From NCBI RefSeq assembly GCF_900116195.1, contig NZ_FOZW01000005.1, positions 330,769 through 394,768 on the forward strand: DNA of 64,000 bases, given 5' to 3'. Shown one piece after another: positions 28,447 through 37,202 of the stretch (within the stretch, counting starts at the first letter, position 1; every line of letters begins with the position of its first letter). The position numbers and the translations under genes were made by a program. The notes under the pieces are model-generated. The model searched no databases. It had not been told where the DNA came from and saw only the letters and a program-made list of their open reading frames with translations. The stretch is from Alloyangia pacifica. GTDB taxonomy: Bacteria; Pseudomonadota; Alphaproteobacteria; Rhodobacterales; Rhodobacteraceae.

Positions 28447-29616
28447 ATGAAAACCGAAGTCGTGATCATCGGCGGAGGCCCCTCGGGTCTGCTGCTCTCG
28501 CAGTTGCTGAACAAGGCCGGGGTCGCAACCGTGGTGCTGGAGCGGTCGAGCCGCGAGCACGTGCTGTCGCGGATCCGGGCTGGGATCCTCGAATGGGGTA
28601 CGGTCGAGCTGCTGCGCGAAGCGGGTGTCGGGACGCGCATGGATGCCGAGGGCTATCCGCACGACGGCACCTATCTCACCGACGCCGAGCTGATGGTGCA
28701 CATCGACTTCAAGGGGCTCACCGGCAAGCAGGTCATGGTCTATGGCCAGACCGAGGTGACGCAGGATCTGTACGGCGCGCAGGACGCCATGGGGACGCAG
28801 GTGATCCACGGCGTCGAGGAGGTGACCATCCACGACCTCGATGCCTCCGAAGCGGCGGTCGAATACACGCTGAACGGCGAGCGCCACCGCATCAGCTGCG
28901 CCTACGTGGCGGGCTGCGACGGCTTCCACGGGGTCAGCCGCAAGACCATACCCGAGGAGAAGCGCCGCGAGTTCGAGCGGGTCTACCCCTTCGGCTGGCT
29001 GGGGATCCTCTCGCGCACCCCACCGGTGCATGACGAGCTGATCTATTCCAACTCGCCGCACGGTTTCGCGCTGGCCTCGATGCGCAACGAGAACCTGGTG
29101 CGCTACTACGTGCAGGTGCCGCTCACCGACAAGGTCGTGGACTGGTCCGATGAGCGCTTCTGGACTGAGTTCAAGCGCCGCATTCCCTCGGAGGCCGCGG
29201 CCAAGCTGGTCACCGGCCCGTCGATCGAGAAATCCATCGCGCCGCTGCGCAGCTTCGTTTCCGAGCCGCTGCGCTGGGGCCGGCTGTTCCTCGTCGGCGA
29301 CGCCGCGCATATCGTGCCGCCGACCGGCGCGAAGGGGCTGAACCTCGCGGTCTCGGACGTCTACTACCTGCACGAGGCGTTGATTGCGGCGCTGAAGTCC
29401 GGCCAGACCGCGGGCATCGATGGCTATTCGGAGCGCGCGCTGGCGCGGATCTGGAAGGCCATGCGCTTCAGCTGGCAGATGACCACCATGCTGCACCGCT
29501 TCGAGGGCGAAGACAGCTTTGCCGAGGAAATGCGCCGGGCCACGCTGCGCCACCTCGCGGACTCGGAAACCGCGCGCAAGGACCTCGCGGAGAACTACGT
29601 CGGCCTGCCGTTCTGA
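28447..29616 (+). CDS. pobA: 4-hydroxybenzoate 3-monooxygenase
   Basis: FAD/NADPH flavoprotein that hydroxylates 4-hydroxybenzoate to protocatechuate. The 389-residue length and start VVIIGGGPSGLLLSQLLNKAG (GxGxxG FAD site) are typical. The DG motif is present (VAGCDGFHGVSR), as is the second FAD motif LFLVGDAAHIVPPTGAKGLNLA. The ATG at 28447 is preceded by a strong AGGAGGA; frames starting earlier run through the promoter. It stands alone, divergent from the AraC regulator; no protocatechuate genes are in the window. Confidence 0.96.
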   Translation: MKTEVVIIGGGPSGLLLSQLLNKAGVATVVLERSSREHVLSRIRAGILEWGTVELLREAGVGTRMDAEGYPHDGTYLTDAELMVHIDFKGLTGKQVMVYGQTEVTQDLYGAQDAMGTQVIHGVEEVTIHDLDASEAAVEYTLNGERHRISCAYVAGCDGFHGVSRKTIPEEKRREFERVYPFGWLGILSRTPPVHDELIYSNSPHGFALASMRNENLVRYYVQVPLTDKVVDWSDERFWTEFKRRIPSEAAAKLVTGPSIEKSIAPLRSFVSEPLRWGRLFLVGDAAHIVPPTGAKGLNLAVSDVYYLHEALIAALKSGQTAGIDGYSERALARIWKAMRFSWQMTTMLHRFEGEDSFAEEMRRATLRHLADSETARKDLAENYVGLPF

Positions 29617-29626
29617 GGCAATTTCA

Positions 29627-29656
29627 CCGGCCTCCCGGGGCCGGCCCGGAAATTTT
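29627..29656 (+). terminator. Possible pobA terminator
   Basis: CCGGCC (29627-29632) and GGCCGG (29639-29644) form a 6-bp stem ten bases after the pobA stop, followed after a short gap by AAATTTT. The stem is strong, but the T-tract is displaced and overlaps the first copy of the repeat described for the tup leader. Confidence 0.4.
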
Positions 29657-29793
29657 GCAGTCCTGCGTCGATAGCGGCCCGTTCCCCCGAGCGGGCCGTA
29701 TTTCATTCGGACTATTGACGCCTCTTGCGTCATGGGCGAGAGGATGCATAGTCGGAATAAGGCAAAATTTCCGCAGGGAGGGTAAATTTTGCA
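29647..29793 (+). promoter_or_regulatory. tup operon leader with mutually exclusive stems around the start codon
   Basis: Copy 1 CGGAAATTTTGC (29647-29658) is the exact complement of copy 2 GCAAAATTTCCG (29762-29773). Part of copy 2, GCAAAATTT (29762-29770), is also complementary to copy 3 AAATTTTGC (29784-29792). The 2-3 hairpin holds the Shine-Dalgarno AGGGAGGG (29775-29782) in its loop and the TTG start in its stem. Between copies 1 and 2 lie a CGGCCCG/CGGGCCG hairpin (29675-29698) and a nested stem GACTAT/ATAGTC (29710-29753) enclosing CCTCTTG/CGAGAGG. This could be a switching RNA leader or a set of repeated protein sites; the transcription start decides which. Confidence 0.5.
29716..29732. 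promoter_or_regulatory. TGACGC-N5-GCGTCA palindrome upstream of tupB
   Basis: A perfect 6+6 inverted repeat lies 57 bases before the tupB start, next to possible promoter boxes (TTGCGT at 29725 and CATAGT at 29747, spacer 16; a poor match). It is a plausible operator for the regulator encoded at the end of the operon, or for a ModE-type factor, although it lacks the ModE consensus. Confidence 0.42.
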
Positions 29794-30496
29794 AAGCATC
29801 GGGGAGGCCTTCCATCTGGCGCTGTCGCTGGTCCTGTCCGGCGAGGCCGATCTCTACGAGATCGTCGGCCTCTCGCTGCGGGTCAGCCTGAGCGCCACGG
29901 TGCTTGCCTGCGCCATCGGCTTGCCGATCGGCGCGCTGATCGCGGTGAGCCGGTTCCGCGGCCGGGGCCTTGTGCTGATCGTGATGAACGCGCTGATGGG
30001 CCTGCCTCCGGTGGTCGTCGGCCTGCTGGTCTACCTTCATCTCTCGCGCTCCGGGCCGCTCGGCTTTCTGGGGCTGCTCTACACCCCCGGCGCGATGGTC
30101 TTCGCGCAGACCATCCTCATCGTGCCCATCGTCGCCGCGCTGTCGCGGCAGGTGCTCGAAGACCTTCACGCCGAATATGCCGAGCAATTCCGCTCGCTCT
30201 GCCTTTCGCGTTGGCAGAGCATCACGACGCTGCTCTGGGACGGACGCTACGCGCTGCTGACGGTCGGGCTGGCGGGCTTTGGCCGCGCCGTGGCCGAGGT
30301 CGGCGCGGTGATCATCGTTGGCGGCAACATCGACCACCTGACCCGGGTGATGACCACCGCCATTGCGCTCGAGACATCCAAGGGCGACCTGCCATTGGCG
30401 CTGGCGCTGGGGATCATCCTGCTGGTGCTGGCGCTTGGCGTGAACGCCGGGGTGCAGGCACTGCGCATGACCGCGGCGCGGCAGGCCCATGTCTGA
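29789..30496 (+). CDS. tupB: Tungstate ABC transporter permease TupB
   Basis: Inner-membrane permease of 235 residues with about five or six helices and the conserved cytoplasmic loop around RSLCLSRWQSITTLLW. Segments such as VGLSLRVSLSATVLACAIGLPIGA and GRAVAEVGAVIIVGGNIDHLTRVMTTAI are typical of TupB, which differs from ModB. The start is TTG at 29789, six bases after AGGGAGGG; no ATG occurs before residue 67. The SD and start codon are embedded in a possible hairpin. It is the first gene of tupBCA. Confidence 0.87.
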   Translation: MQSIGEAFHLALSLVLSGEADLYEIVGLSLRVSLSATVLACAIGLPIGALIAVSRFRGRGLVLIVMNALMGLPPVVVGLLVYLHLSRSGPLGFLGLLYTPGAMVFAQTILIVPIVAALSRQVLEDLHAEYAEQFRSLCLSRWQSITTLLWDGRYALLTVGLAGFGRAVAEVGAVIIVGGNIDHLTRVMTTAIALETSKGDLPLALALGIILLVLALGVNAGVQALRMTAARQAHV

Positions 30497-30519
30497 GGTG
30501 ACCATGTCCGGAACAGCCC

Positions 30520-31287
30520 ATGTCTGACCTGCCGATCACCGCCGTGCCGCCCGTGGCGCGCCCCCGCGATGAGGCCGCCATGTCCCGCCCGCTCCTGCCC
30601 CTGCGCGTCTCCGGCCTGCGGCTTGCCGCCGATGGCGCGGCGCTGCTCGACGGGGTGGAGCTGAGCCTCGCGCCCGGTGGCTGCACGGTGATCATGGGGC
30701 CGAACGGCGCGGGCAAGAGCCTGTTGCTGAAGATGCTGCACGGGCTGCTGGTCCCGAGCGGCGGAGAGGTGAGCTGGAACGGTACCTCTGCCGCGCAGGC
30801 CACCGCGCGGCAGGCGCTGGTGTTCCAGAAGCCGGTGCTGCTGCGCCGCTCGGTCGCCGCCAACCTCGATTTCGTGTTGAAGGCCCGCGGCCGCGACCGG
30901 TCGCGCCGCGATGCGCTGCTGCGCGAGGTCGGTCTGCTGCACAAGGCGCGCCAGCCCGCGCGGCTGCTCTCGGGCGGCGAGGCGCAGCGGCTGGCGCTGG
31001 CCCGCGCGCTGGCCACCGACCCCGAGGTGCTGTTCCTCGACGAGCCCACCGCCAGCCTTGATCCCGCCTCGGTGCTGGTGATCGAGCGCATCGTCGGCGC
31101 TGCCCGCGACCGGGGCACGCGGATCATCTTCGTCACACATGACGTCGGGCAGGCCCGGCGCATGGCGGACGAGGTGGTCTTCCTGCACCGCGGACGCGTG
31201 GCCGAGCACAGCCACGCGGATGTCTTCTTCCCCGAGCCGCGCAGCCAGCCGGCGCGGGACTATCTCGCGGGCCGGATCGTGCTCTGA
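30520..31287 (+). CDS. tupC: Tungstate ABC transporter ATP-binding protein TupC
   Basis: 255 residues with Walker A GPNGAGKS, signature LLSGGEAQRLALARAL, Walker B VLFLDEPTASLDP and the switch histidine FVTHD. It powers uptake with TupB and the periplasmic TupA. The region between tupB and this ORF has three close ATG codons (30489, 30504, 30520); only 30520 is in frame with the product. Its order between permease and binding protein supports the assignment to tungstate; sequence alone would also allow a phosphate-type ATPase. Confidence 0.87.
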   Translation: MSDLPITAVPPVARPRDEAAMSRPLLPLRVSGLRLAADGAALLDGVELSLAPGGCTVIMGPNGAGKSLLLKMLHGLLVPSGGEVSWNGTSAAQATARQALVFQKPVLLRRSVAANLDFVLKARGRDRSRRDALLREVGLLHKARQPARLLSGGEAQRLALARALATDPEVLFLDEPTASLDPASVLVIERIVGAARDRGTRIIFVTHDVGQARRMADEVVFLHRGRVAEHSHADVFFPEPRSQPARDYLAGRIVL

Positions 31288-31345
31288 TCCCCCGCCCAAC
31301 GTGCATCCCAAGTGATTGATTACCAAGGACAGAAGGACGTTCCTC

Positions 31346-32167
31346 ATGACCATCGCAAGACTGATCGCCTCGACCGCGCTGACCCTCGGCCTCGCCGGCG
31401 GTGCCCTCGCGCAGGAGCAGTCGATCATCGTGCAGTCGACCACCTCGACCGCCAACTCCGGGCTCTACGACTACCTGCTGCCGATCTACACCGGCGAAAG
31501 CGGCATCACCGTCAACGTCGTGGCCGTGGGCACCGGCCAAGCGATCAAGAACGCCGAGAACTGCGACGGCGATCTGCTGCTGGTGCACGCCAAGCCGTCG
31601 GAAGAAAAATTCGTCGCGGCGGGCTTCGGCACCGAGCGCACGGATCTCATGTACAACGACTTCGTCATCGTCGGGCCTGAAAGCGACCCGGCGGGCGTGA
31701 AGGGCATGGACGACGTCGAGGCGGCGCTGACCAAGATCTCCGAGGCGGGCGCGCTCTTTGCCTCGCGCGGCGATGATAGCGGCACCCACAAGAAGGAAGT
31801 CGCGCTTTGGAAGGCCGCGGGCATCGACCCCACCGCTGCCTCGGGTGAGTGGTACCGTGAGACCGGCTCGGGCATGGGCGCGACGCTGAACGCGGGCATC
31901 GGCATGGGCGCTTACGTGATGACCGACCGCGCCACCTGGATCAGCTTCCAGAACAAGCAGGACTACGCGATCGAGGTCGAGGGCGACGAGACCCTCTTCA
32001 ACCAGTACGGCGTGATCCCGGTGAACCCGGAAAAATGCCCGAGCGTGAAGATCGACGCGGCGCAGGACTTCGCCGACTGGCTGCTCTCGGACGAGGGCCA
32101 GAAGGTGATTGCCGACTACAAGGTCGACGGACAGCAGCTGTTCTTCCCCAACGCGCCGAAGAACTGA
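31346..32167 (+). CDS. tupA: Tungstate-binding periplasmic protein TupA
   Basis: 273 residues with a signal peptide (MTIARLIASTALTLGLAGGALA, cleavage before QEQ) and the TupA oxyanion-binding pattern IVQSTTSTANSGLYDYLLPIY. Later motifs (FASRGDDSGTHKKE; GSGMGATLN) also match TupA/WtpA-related PstS-like binders. TupA proteins known in the literature bind tungstate with very high preference over molybdate. The start at 31346 was chosen because the signal peptide begins there, with GAAGGACG upstream. Confidence 0.9.
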   Translation: MTIARLIASTALTLGLAGGALAQEQSIIVQSTTSTANSGLYDYLLPIYTGESGITVNVVAVGTGQAIKNAENCDGDLLLVHAKPSEEKFVAAGFGTERTDLMYNDFVIVGPESDPAGVKGMDDVEAALTKISEAGALFASRGDDSGTHKKEVALWKAAGIDPTAASGEWYRETGSGMGATLNAGIGMGAYVMTDRATWISFQNKQDYAIEVEGDETLFNQYGVIPVNPEKCPSVKIDAAQDFADWLLSDEGQKVIADYKVDGQQLFFPNAPKN

Positions 32168-32175
32168 TAGGGTCC

Positions 32176-32198
32176 GGGGGCGGCACGGTGCCGCCCCC
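32176..32198 (+). terminator. GC hairpin after tupA
   Basis: GGGGGCGGCA (32176-32185) and TGCCGCCCCC (32189-32198) form a perfect 10-bp stem with a 3-base loop, eight bases after the tupA stop. No T-tract follows, so it may only partly terminate or may protect the tupBCA mRNA, leaving the downstream regulator at lower expression. Confidence 0.5.
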
Positions 32199-32213
32199 AA
32201 CACGCCCGAGACG

Positions 32214-33101
32214 ATGACCGACCTGCAGATCCCGCCACACGAATACCTGACCGTCCGCGAACTGGCCGATCTGCTGCGCCTGAAGGAGCGCAAGATCTAC
32301 GATCTTGCCGCCTCGGGTGAGGTGCCCTGCTCGCGTGCCACCGGAAAGCTGCTGTTCCCCGCCTCCGAGATCCGCGCCTGGATCGAAGGCGCTCAGAGCG
32401 GTGGCTTTGTCGCGGCCCCGGTGACGAGGCCCGGGGTCTTCCTCGGCTCCCACGATCCGCTGCTCGACTGGGCGATCCGCCAGTCACGCTGCGGGCTTGC
32501 CACCTATTTCGACGGCTCGCTGGATGGTCTGACGCGCTTTGCCGCGGGCGAGGGTGTGGCGACCGGCCTGCACGTTCGGGACGCAAATGGAGATTGGAAC
32601 ACCGGTGCCGCCCGCACGGCGTCCGCCGAGCAGAACGCGGTGCTGGTCGGCTTTGCCGCGCGGCGCCGCGGGCTGGTGCTGCGCGAGGACGGCCCGACGC
32701 CGCGGGGGCTGGCCGATCTTGCGGGCCTGCGGCTGGCGCCGCGTCAGGACAGCTCCGGCACCGCCGGGTTGCTGCGCGATCTCGCTGCCGAGGCGGGACT
32801 CGATCTGGGGTCGGTCACGCTGACGCCGCTGGAACGCACCGAGGACGAGGCGGTTCAGAGCGTTCGGCGCGGCGAGGCCGACGTGACCTTCGGCCTCGAG
32901 TCGGTGGCGCATTCCTACGGGCTGCGCTTCGTGCCGGTGATCGAGGAACGCTTCGATCTGCTGCTCGATCGCAAGGCCTGGTTCGACCCGCCGCTGCAGA
33001 CGCTCATCGCCTTCTGCCGCTCCGAGACCTTCCGCGCCCGTGCAGGCAGCCTTGGCGGCTACGACCTGTCCCGCCTCGGCGAGGTGGTCTGGAACGCCTA
33101 G
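32214..33101 (+). CDS. One-component regulator: excisionase-like HTH plus oxyanion-binding-type PBP domain
   Basis: 295 residues. The N-terminal 60 residues are a MerR/excisionase-type helix-turn-helix (YLTVRELADLLRLKERKIYDLAASGEVPCSRATGKLLFP). The rest (about 75-295) is a cytoplasmic periplasmic-binding-protein-like domain (GVFLGSHDPLLDWAIRQSRCGLATYFDGS... APRQDSSGTAGLLRDLAAEAGL) like those in molybdate/tungstate-responsive regulators. There is no signal peptide. Lying 46 bases after tupA, it is the obvious candidate sensor of intracellular tungstate or molybdate for tup and perhaps the FDH genes. The start is the ATG at 32214; the frame from 32109 begins inside tupA. Its stop shares bases with the convergent transglycosylase stop. 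Confidence 0.8.
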   Translation: MTDLQIPPHEYLTVRELADLLRLKERKIYDLAASGEVPCSRATGKLLFPASEIRAWIEGAQSGGFVAAPVTRPGVFLGSHDPLLDWAIRQSRCGLATYFDGSLDGLTRFAAGEGVATGLHVRDANGDWNTGAARTASAEQNAVLVGFAARRRGLVLREDGPTPRGLADLAGLRLAPRQDSSGTAGLLRDLAAEAGLDLGSVTLTPLERTEDEAVQSVRRGEADVTFGLESVAHSYGLRFVPVIEERFDLLLDRKAWFDPPLQTLIAFCRSETFRARAGSLGGYDLSRLGEVVWNA

Positions 33102-34363
33102 CGCAGGGCCGATTTCATTGCTGTTTCGGGGAAGCAGGTGGCGGGCCGCCCCTGCGCTTCCTGCCAGCGGCCGATTGAGCGGCGGGTCTTGAATCCCGGC
33201 AGCCCGTCGGCCCCTCCCACGTCATGTCCCATCCGTTCAAGCGCCCGCTGCATGGCGGCGACGTCCGAGCGGTAGAGCCCCCCGACCGTGCCCCAATGCG
33301 CGCTGAAATCGCCCACGCCGTACTGGATGCGATCGCCCACGTGGCCGACGAAGAGCGCGTAGAGATCGCTCATGTTGTAGTCCTTCAGCACGTAGAAGTT
33401 GGGTGTGACGATGAACGCCGGCCCGTGCCGCCCGGCGGGCATCAGCAGGAAGCCCTCGCCGCGGCGTTCGTGCTCGGGGAAGGGGCGGCCCGAGATCCGG
33501 GTGATGCCGAGCTTTTCCCAGTCCGAGATGCGCTTGCCCTGATCGGGGCCCTCGAGCGTGCAGGACACGGAGGCCGGGACCCGGACCTCGAAACCCCAGT
33601 CGCGCCCGCTCTGCCAGCCGTGCTTGGCAAGGTAGGTGCCGATCGAGGCGATGGTGTCCGCCTCCGAGCGCCAGATGTCGGCATGGCCGTCGCCATTGCC
33701 GTCCGCAGCGTATTTCAGGAAGTTCGAGGGCATGAACTGCGGCTGGCCGAGCGCCCCGGCCCAGGAGCTTTTCATCACCCCGGCCGGGGCATGACCCGCC
33801 TGCGCGATCTGCAGCGCGGCGATCAGCTCGTCGGTGAAATAGGCAGCGCGGGTGGACATGAAGCCCTTGGTGCCCAGCACCTCGAAGGCGCTGTGCGGGA
33901 TCGCCACGCGGCCATAGCCGCTCTCGCGGCCCCAGATGCCGAGAATGATCCGCCCGGGCACGCCGGTGGCCTTTTCCGTCGCGGCGAGGGCTGAGGCATG
34001 CCGCCCGGCCATCTGCCGCCCGATGGAGGTCGCGCTGTCGATGGAGCCGCGGTTGAAGTATTTCGCAGGCTGGCCGAACTCGGCCTGTCGCTGCTGCCTG
34101 GGGGTCTCGGGCTTGGTGCCGGGAGGCACGAGGTCTGGCAGATCCCAGTTGAGATGCACGCCCGCAAAGGCCGACTCGAAGGTGCCGCGCGACACGCCCT
34201 TGCGCGCCGCCTGCGGCCAGACCGTCTGTTCCAGCCAGCCGCGGAATTGCCGTTCCACCGCGCTTCGGTCGAGAGCGAGGGCAGGGGAGGCGAGGCAGGC
34301 GCAGGCGAGGAGCCCGGCGGCGAGGGCGCGGCGCCATGCTTTGAATTGGAGGGGGCTGATCAT
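33098..34363 (-). CDS. Lytic murein transglycosylase (MltB family) with peptidoglycan-binding domain
   Basis: 421 residues with a signal peptide (hydrophobic 12-30, ALA) and an SLT_2/MltB catalytic domain containing the glutamate motif ILGIWGRESGYGR and the TKGFMSTRAAYFTDELIAALQ and GALGQPQFMPSNFLKYA segments. A C-terminal peptidoglycan_binding_1 domain follows (YRSDVAAMQRALERMGHDVGGADGLPGFKTRRSI). It cleaves glycan strands in the periplasm during wall turnover. The gene ends 4 bases into the convergent tup regulator and is downstream of the response regulator, with no functional link evident. Confidence 0.9.
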   Translation of the reverse strand: MISPLQFKAWRRALAAGLLACACLASPALALDRSAVERQFRGWLEQTVWPQAARKGVSRGTFESAFAGVHLNWDLPDLVPPGTKPETPRQQRQAEFGQPAKYFNRGSIDSATSIGRQMAGRHASALAATEKATGVPGRIILGIWGRESGYGRVAIPHSAFEVLGTKGFMSTRAAYFTDELIAALQIAQAGHAPAGVMKSSWAGALGQPQFMPSNFLKYAADGNGDGHADIWRSEADTIASIGTYLAKHGWQSGRDWGFEVRVPASVSCTLEGPDQGKRISDWEKLGITRISGRPFPEHERRGEGFLLMPAGRHGPAFIVTPNFYVLKDYNMSDLYALFVGHVGDRIQYGVGDFSAHWGTVGGLYRSDVAAMQRALERMGHDVGGADGLPGFKTRRSIGRWQEAQGRPATCFPETAMKSALR

Positions 34364-34403
34364 GGGGACTCCGGAGGGCTGCTCGGGCGGGTTTTGACCC
34401 AGC

Positions 34404-35780
<1,377 letters not shown>

Positions 35781-35790
35781 GCGCTGGGGC

Positions 35791-35916
35791 TCAGTCGTGG
35801 CGGACGTTGGAGCTCGAATAGACGTCGGCGGACGAGAAGCCCATCTCGTGCAGACCGAAATAGGCGGCGATGCCGATGACGATGATGGCGGCGAAGCCTG
35901 TGAACATGGCTTTCAT
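35791..35916 (-). CDS. 41-residue single-pass membrane peptide in the FDH operon
   Basis: A small ORF starts at the ATG at 35916, six bases after the WD40-cytochrome stop, and ends ten bases before the response regulator ATG. A Shine-Dalgarno GGAGAG lies about ten bases upstream. The product begins MKAMFTGFAAIIVIGIAAYFG, giving one transmembrane helix (about residues 5-21), and ends in a short polar segment SSADVYSSSNVRHD. The tight fit between two real genes and the amphiphilic design argue that it is translated. It may be a stabilising small subunit of the membrane complex; I do not recognise a family. Confidence 0.72.
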   Translation of the reverse strand: MKAMFTGFAAIIVIGIAAYFGLHEMGFSSADVYSSSNVRHD

Positions 35917-35922
35917 ATGCGG

Positions 35923-37197
35923 TCACTCTCCTTTGGTGGCCTGTTTGAGGTAGTCTATCAGATCGGCCCGGTCGCTGCCGCCCGCGATCACCTGCATGGG
36001 CATCTTCGAGCCGGGAATGTAATGGTCCGGACCCTGATCGAAAAGCGCGTCGATCGTGGCCTCGTTCCAAGTGATGTCGGATCCGTCCAGCGTGTCCGAA
36101 TAGCTGTAGCCCGGCACGGTGCCCGCGCGGCGGCCGAAGACGCCGTGCAGCGTGGGGCCGGCCTTGCGCGAGGGGCCGGCGGTGAGCGCGTGGCAGATCG
36201 AGCATTTGCGCATGAATTGCCGCTCGCCGTTGGGCATGGTCTCGGCGGCGCGCAGGAAGCTGCGCGCACCGTCGATGCCGGGCTCGAAGACGTCAAGCGC
36301 CTCGACCGGCCAGGAATAGGCGGCGTCATCCAGCCCTCCGGCGTGGATCACCGTGCCATCGGGCGAGAAGGCCAGCGCCCAGACCGGCCCCTGCCGGGTG
36401 GCGCGGAAGTCGCGGGTGATCTGCCAGCTCTCGGTGTCGACGATCATGATGTAGCCCTCGCCGTCGCCGACGGCGAGCTGATGCGAGGGTGCATTGTAGG
36501 ACATGGCAAGGATCGGGCGGCGGTCGAGCGTCAGGTCGGCGATCGGCGCGCCGGTCTGCAGGTCGATCACCCGGGTGCCGCCGTCGACCGCGCCATAGGC
36601 GATCCAGCCGGGGCCGAGCGCCAGCCGGTTGATGCCGAAACCGTGCTGGACGAGGGCGACGGGCGCATCATCGGTCCCGAGGTCGTAGCGCAGCAAGGCG
36701 CCCGCCATGGTGGCGGCATAGAGCGTGTCGGCACCATCGTACGCCACGGCGTTCACCCCGGCGCCGGGGGCGGGCAGCGCGGTGCCTTCGTCGCCGTCCA
36801 GAGACCAGAGCACGATGGAGCCGTCCCAGCTGCCGCTGGCGACGGTGCGACCGTTCGGTGAGACGGCGAGCGCCGCGACCTTGCCCTGATGCTGGCCGAG
36901 CACGCGCGGCGCTTCGCCCCAGACGCGTACCGCGAAATCGTCGCCGCCCGACACCAGGGTGCCCTCCGGACCCCAAGTCAGCGCGGTCACCGCCGCGGCG
37001 TGGCCCTCGAGCCAGCGCGGCATGCCGCCATCCCAGAGACCCACGGAATTGTCGAAACTGCCCGTCGCCACCTGCCCGGAAGGCGCGACGGCGATGCCCA
37101 TGATCGGCCCGCCGTGACCTTTGAGCGTGGCGAACTCCTGCGCCGCCACGGGGGCGGCGCAGAGCATCAGGCTCAGGATGACGGCCAGGCGGCCCAT
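35923..37197 (-). CDS. WD40 beta-propeller-cytochrome c fusion protein
   Basis: 424 residues, exported (signal peptide to about residue 19, VAAQ). Residues about 20-310 contain WD40-like repeats of the pattern GHGGPIMGIAVAPSGQVATGSFDNSVGLWD, repeated six or seven times, forming a propeller. Residues about 330-424 are a class I cytochrome c with haem motif CSICH, the GPTLHGVFGRRAG segment and a KMPM methionine ligand. It lies 5 bases after the FDH gamma subunit gene, so it may accept electrons from or dock to the periplasmic FDH, a role not described in E. coli Fdh-N/O. Electron-transfer partner or structural scaffold are both possible. Confidence 0.87.
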   Translation of the reverse strand: MGRLAVILSLMLCAAPVAAQEFATLKGHGGPIMGIAVAPSGQVATGSFDNSVGLWDGGMPRWLEGHAAAVTALTWGPEGTLVSGGDDFAVRVWGEAPRVLGQHQGKVAALAVSPNGRTVASGSWDGSIVLWSLDGDEGTALPAPGAGVNAVAYDGADTLYAATMAGALLRYDLGTDDAPVALVQHGFGINRLALGPGWIAYGAVDGGTRVIDLQTGAPIADLTLDRRPILAMSYNAPSHQLAVGDGEGYIMIVDTESWQITRDFRATRQGPVWALAFSPDGTVIHAGGLDDAAYSWPVEALDVFEPGIDGARSFLRAAETMPNGERQFMRKCSICHALTAGPSRKAGPTLHGVFGRRAGTVPGYSYSDTLDGSDITWNEATIDALFDQGPDHYIPGSKMPMQVIAGGSDRADLIDYLKQATKGE

Positions 37198-37202
37198 CTG
37201 GA

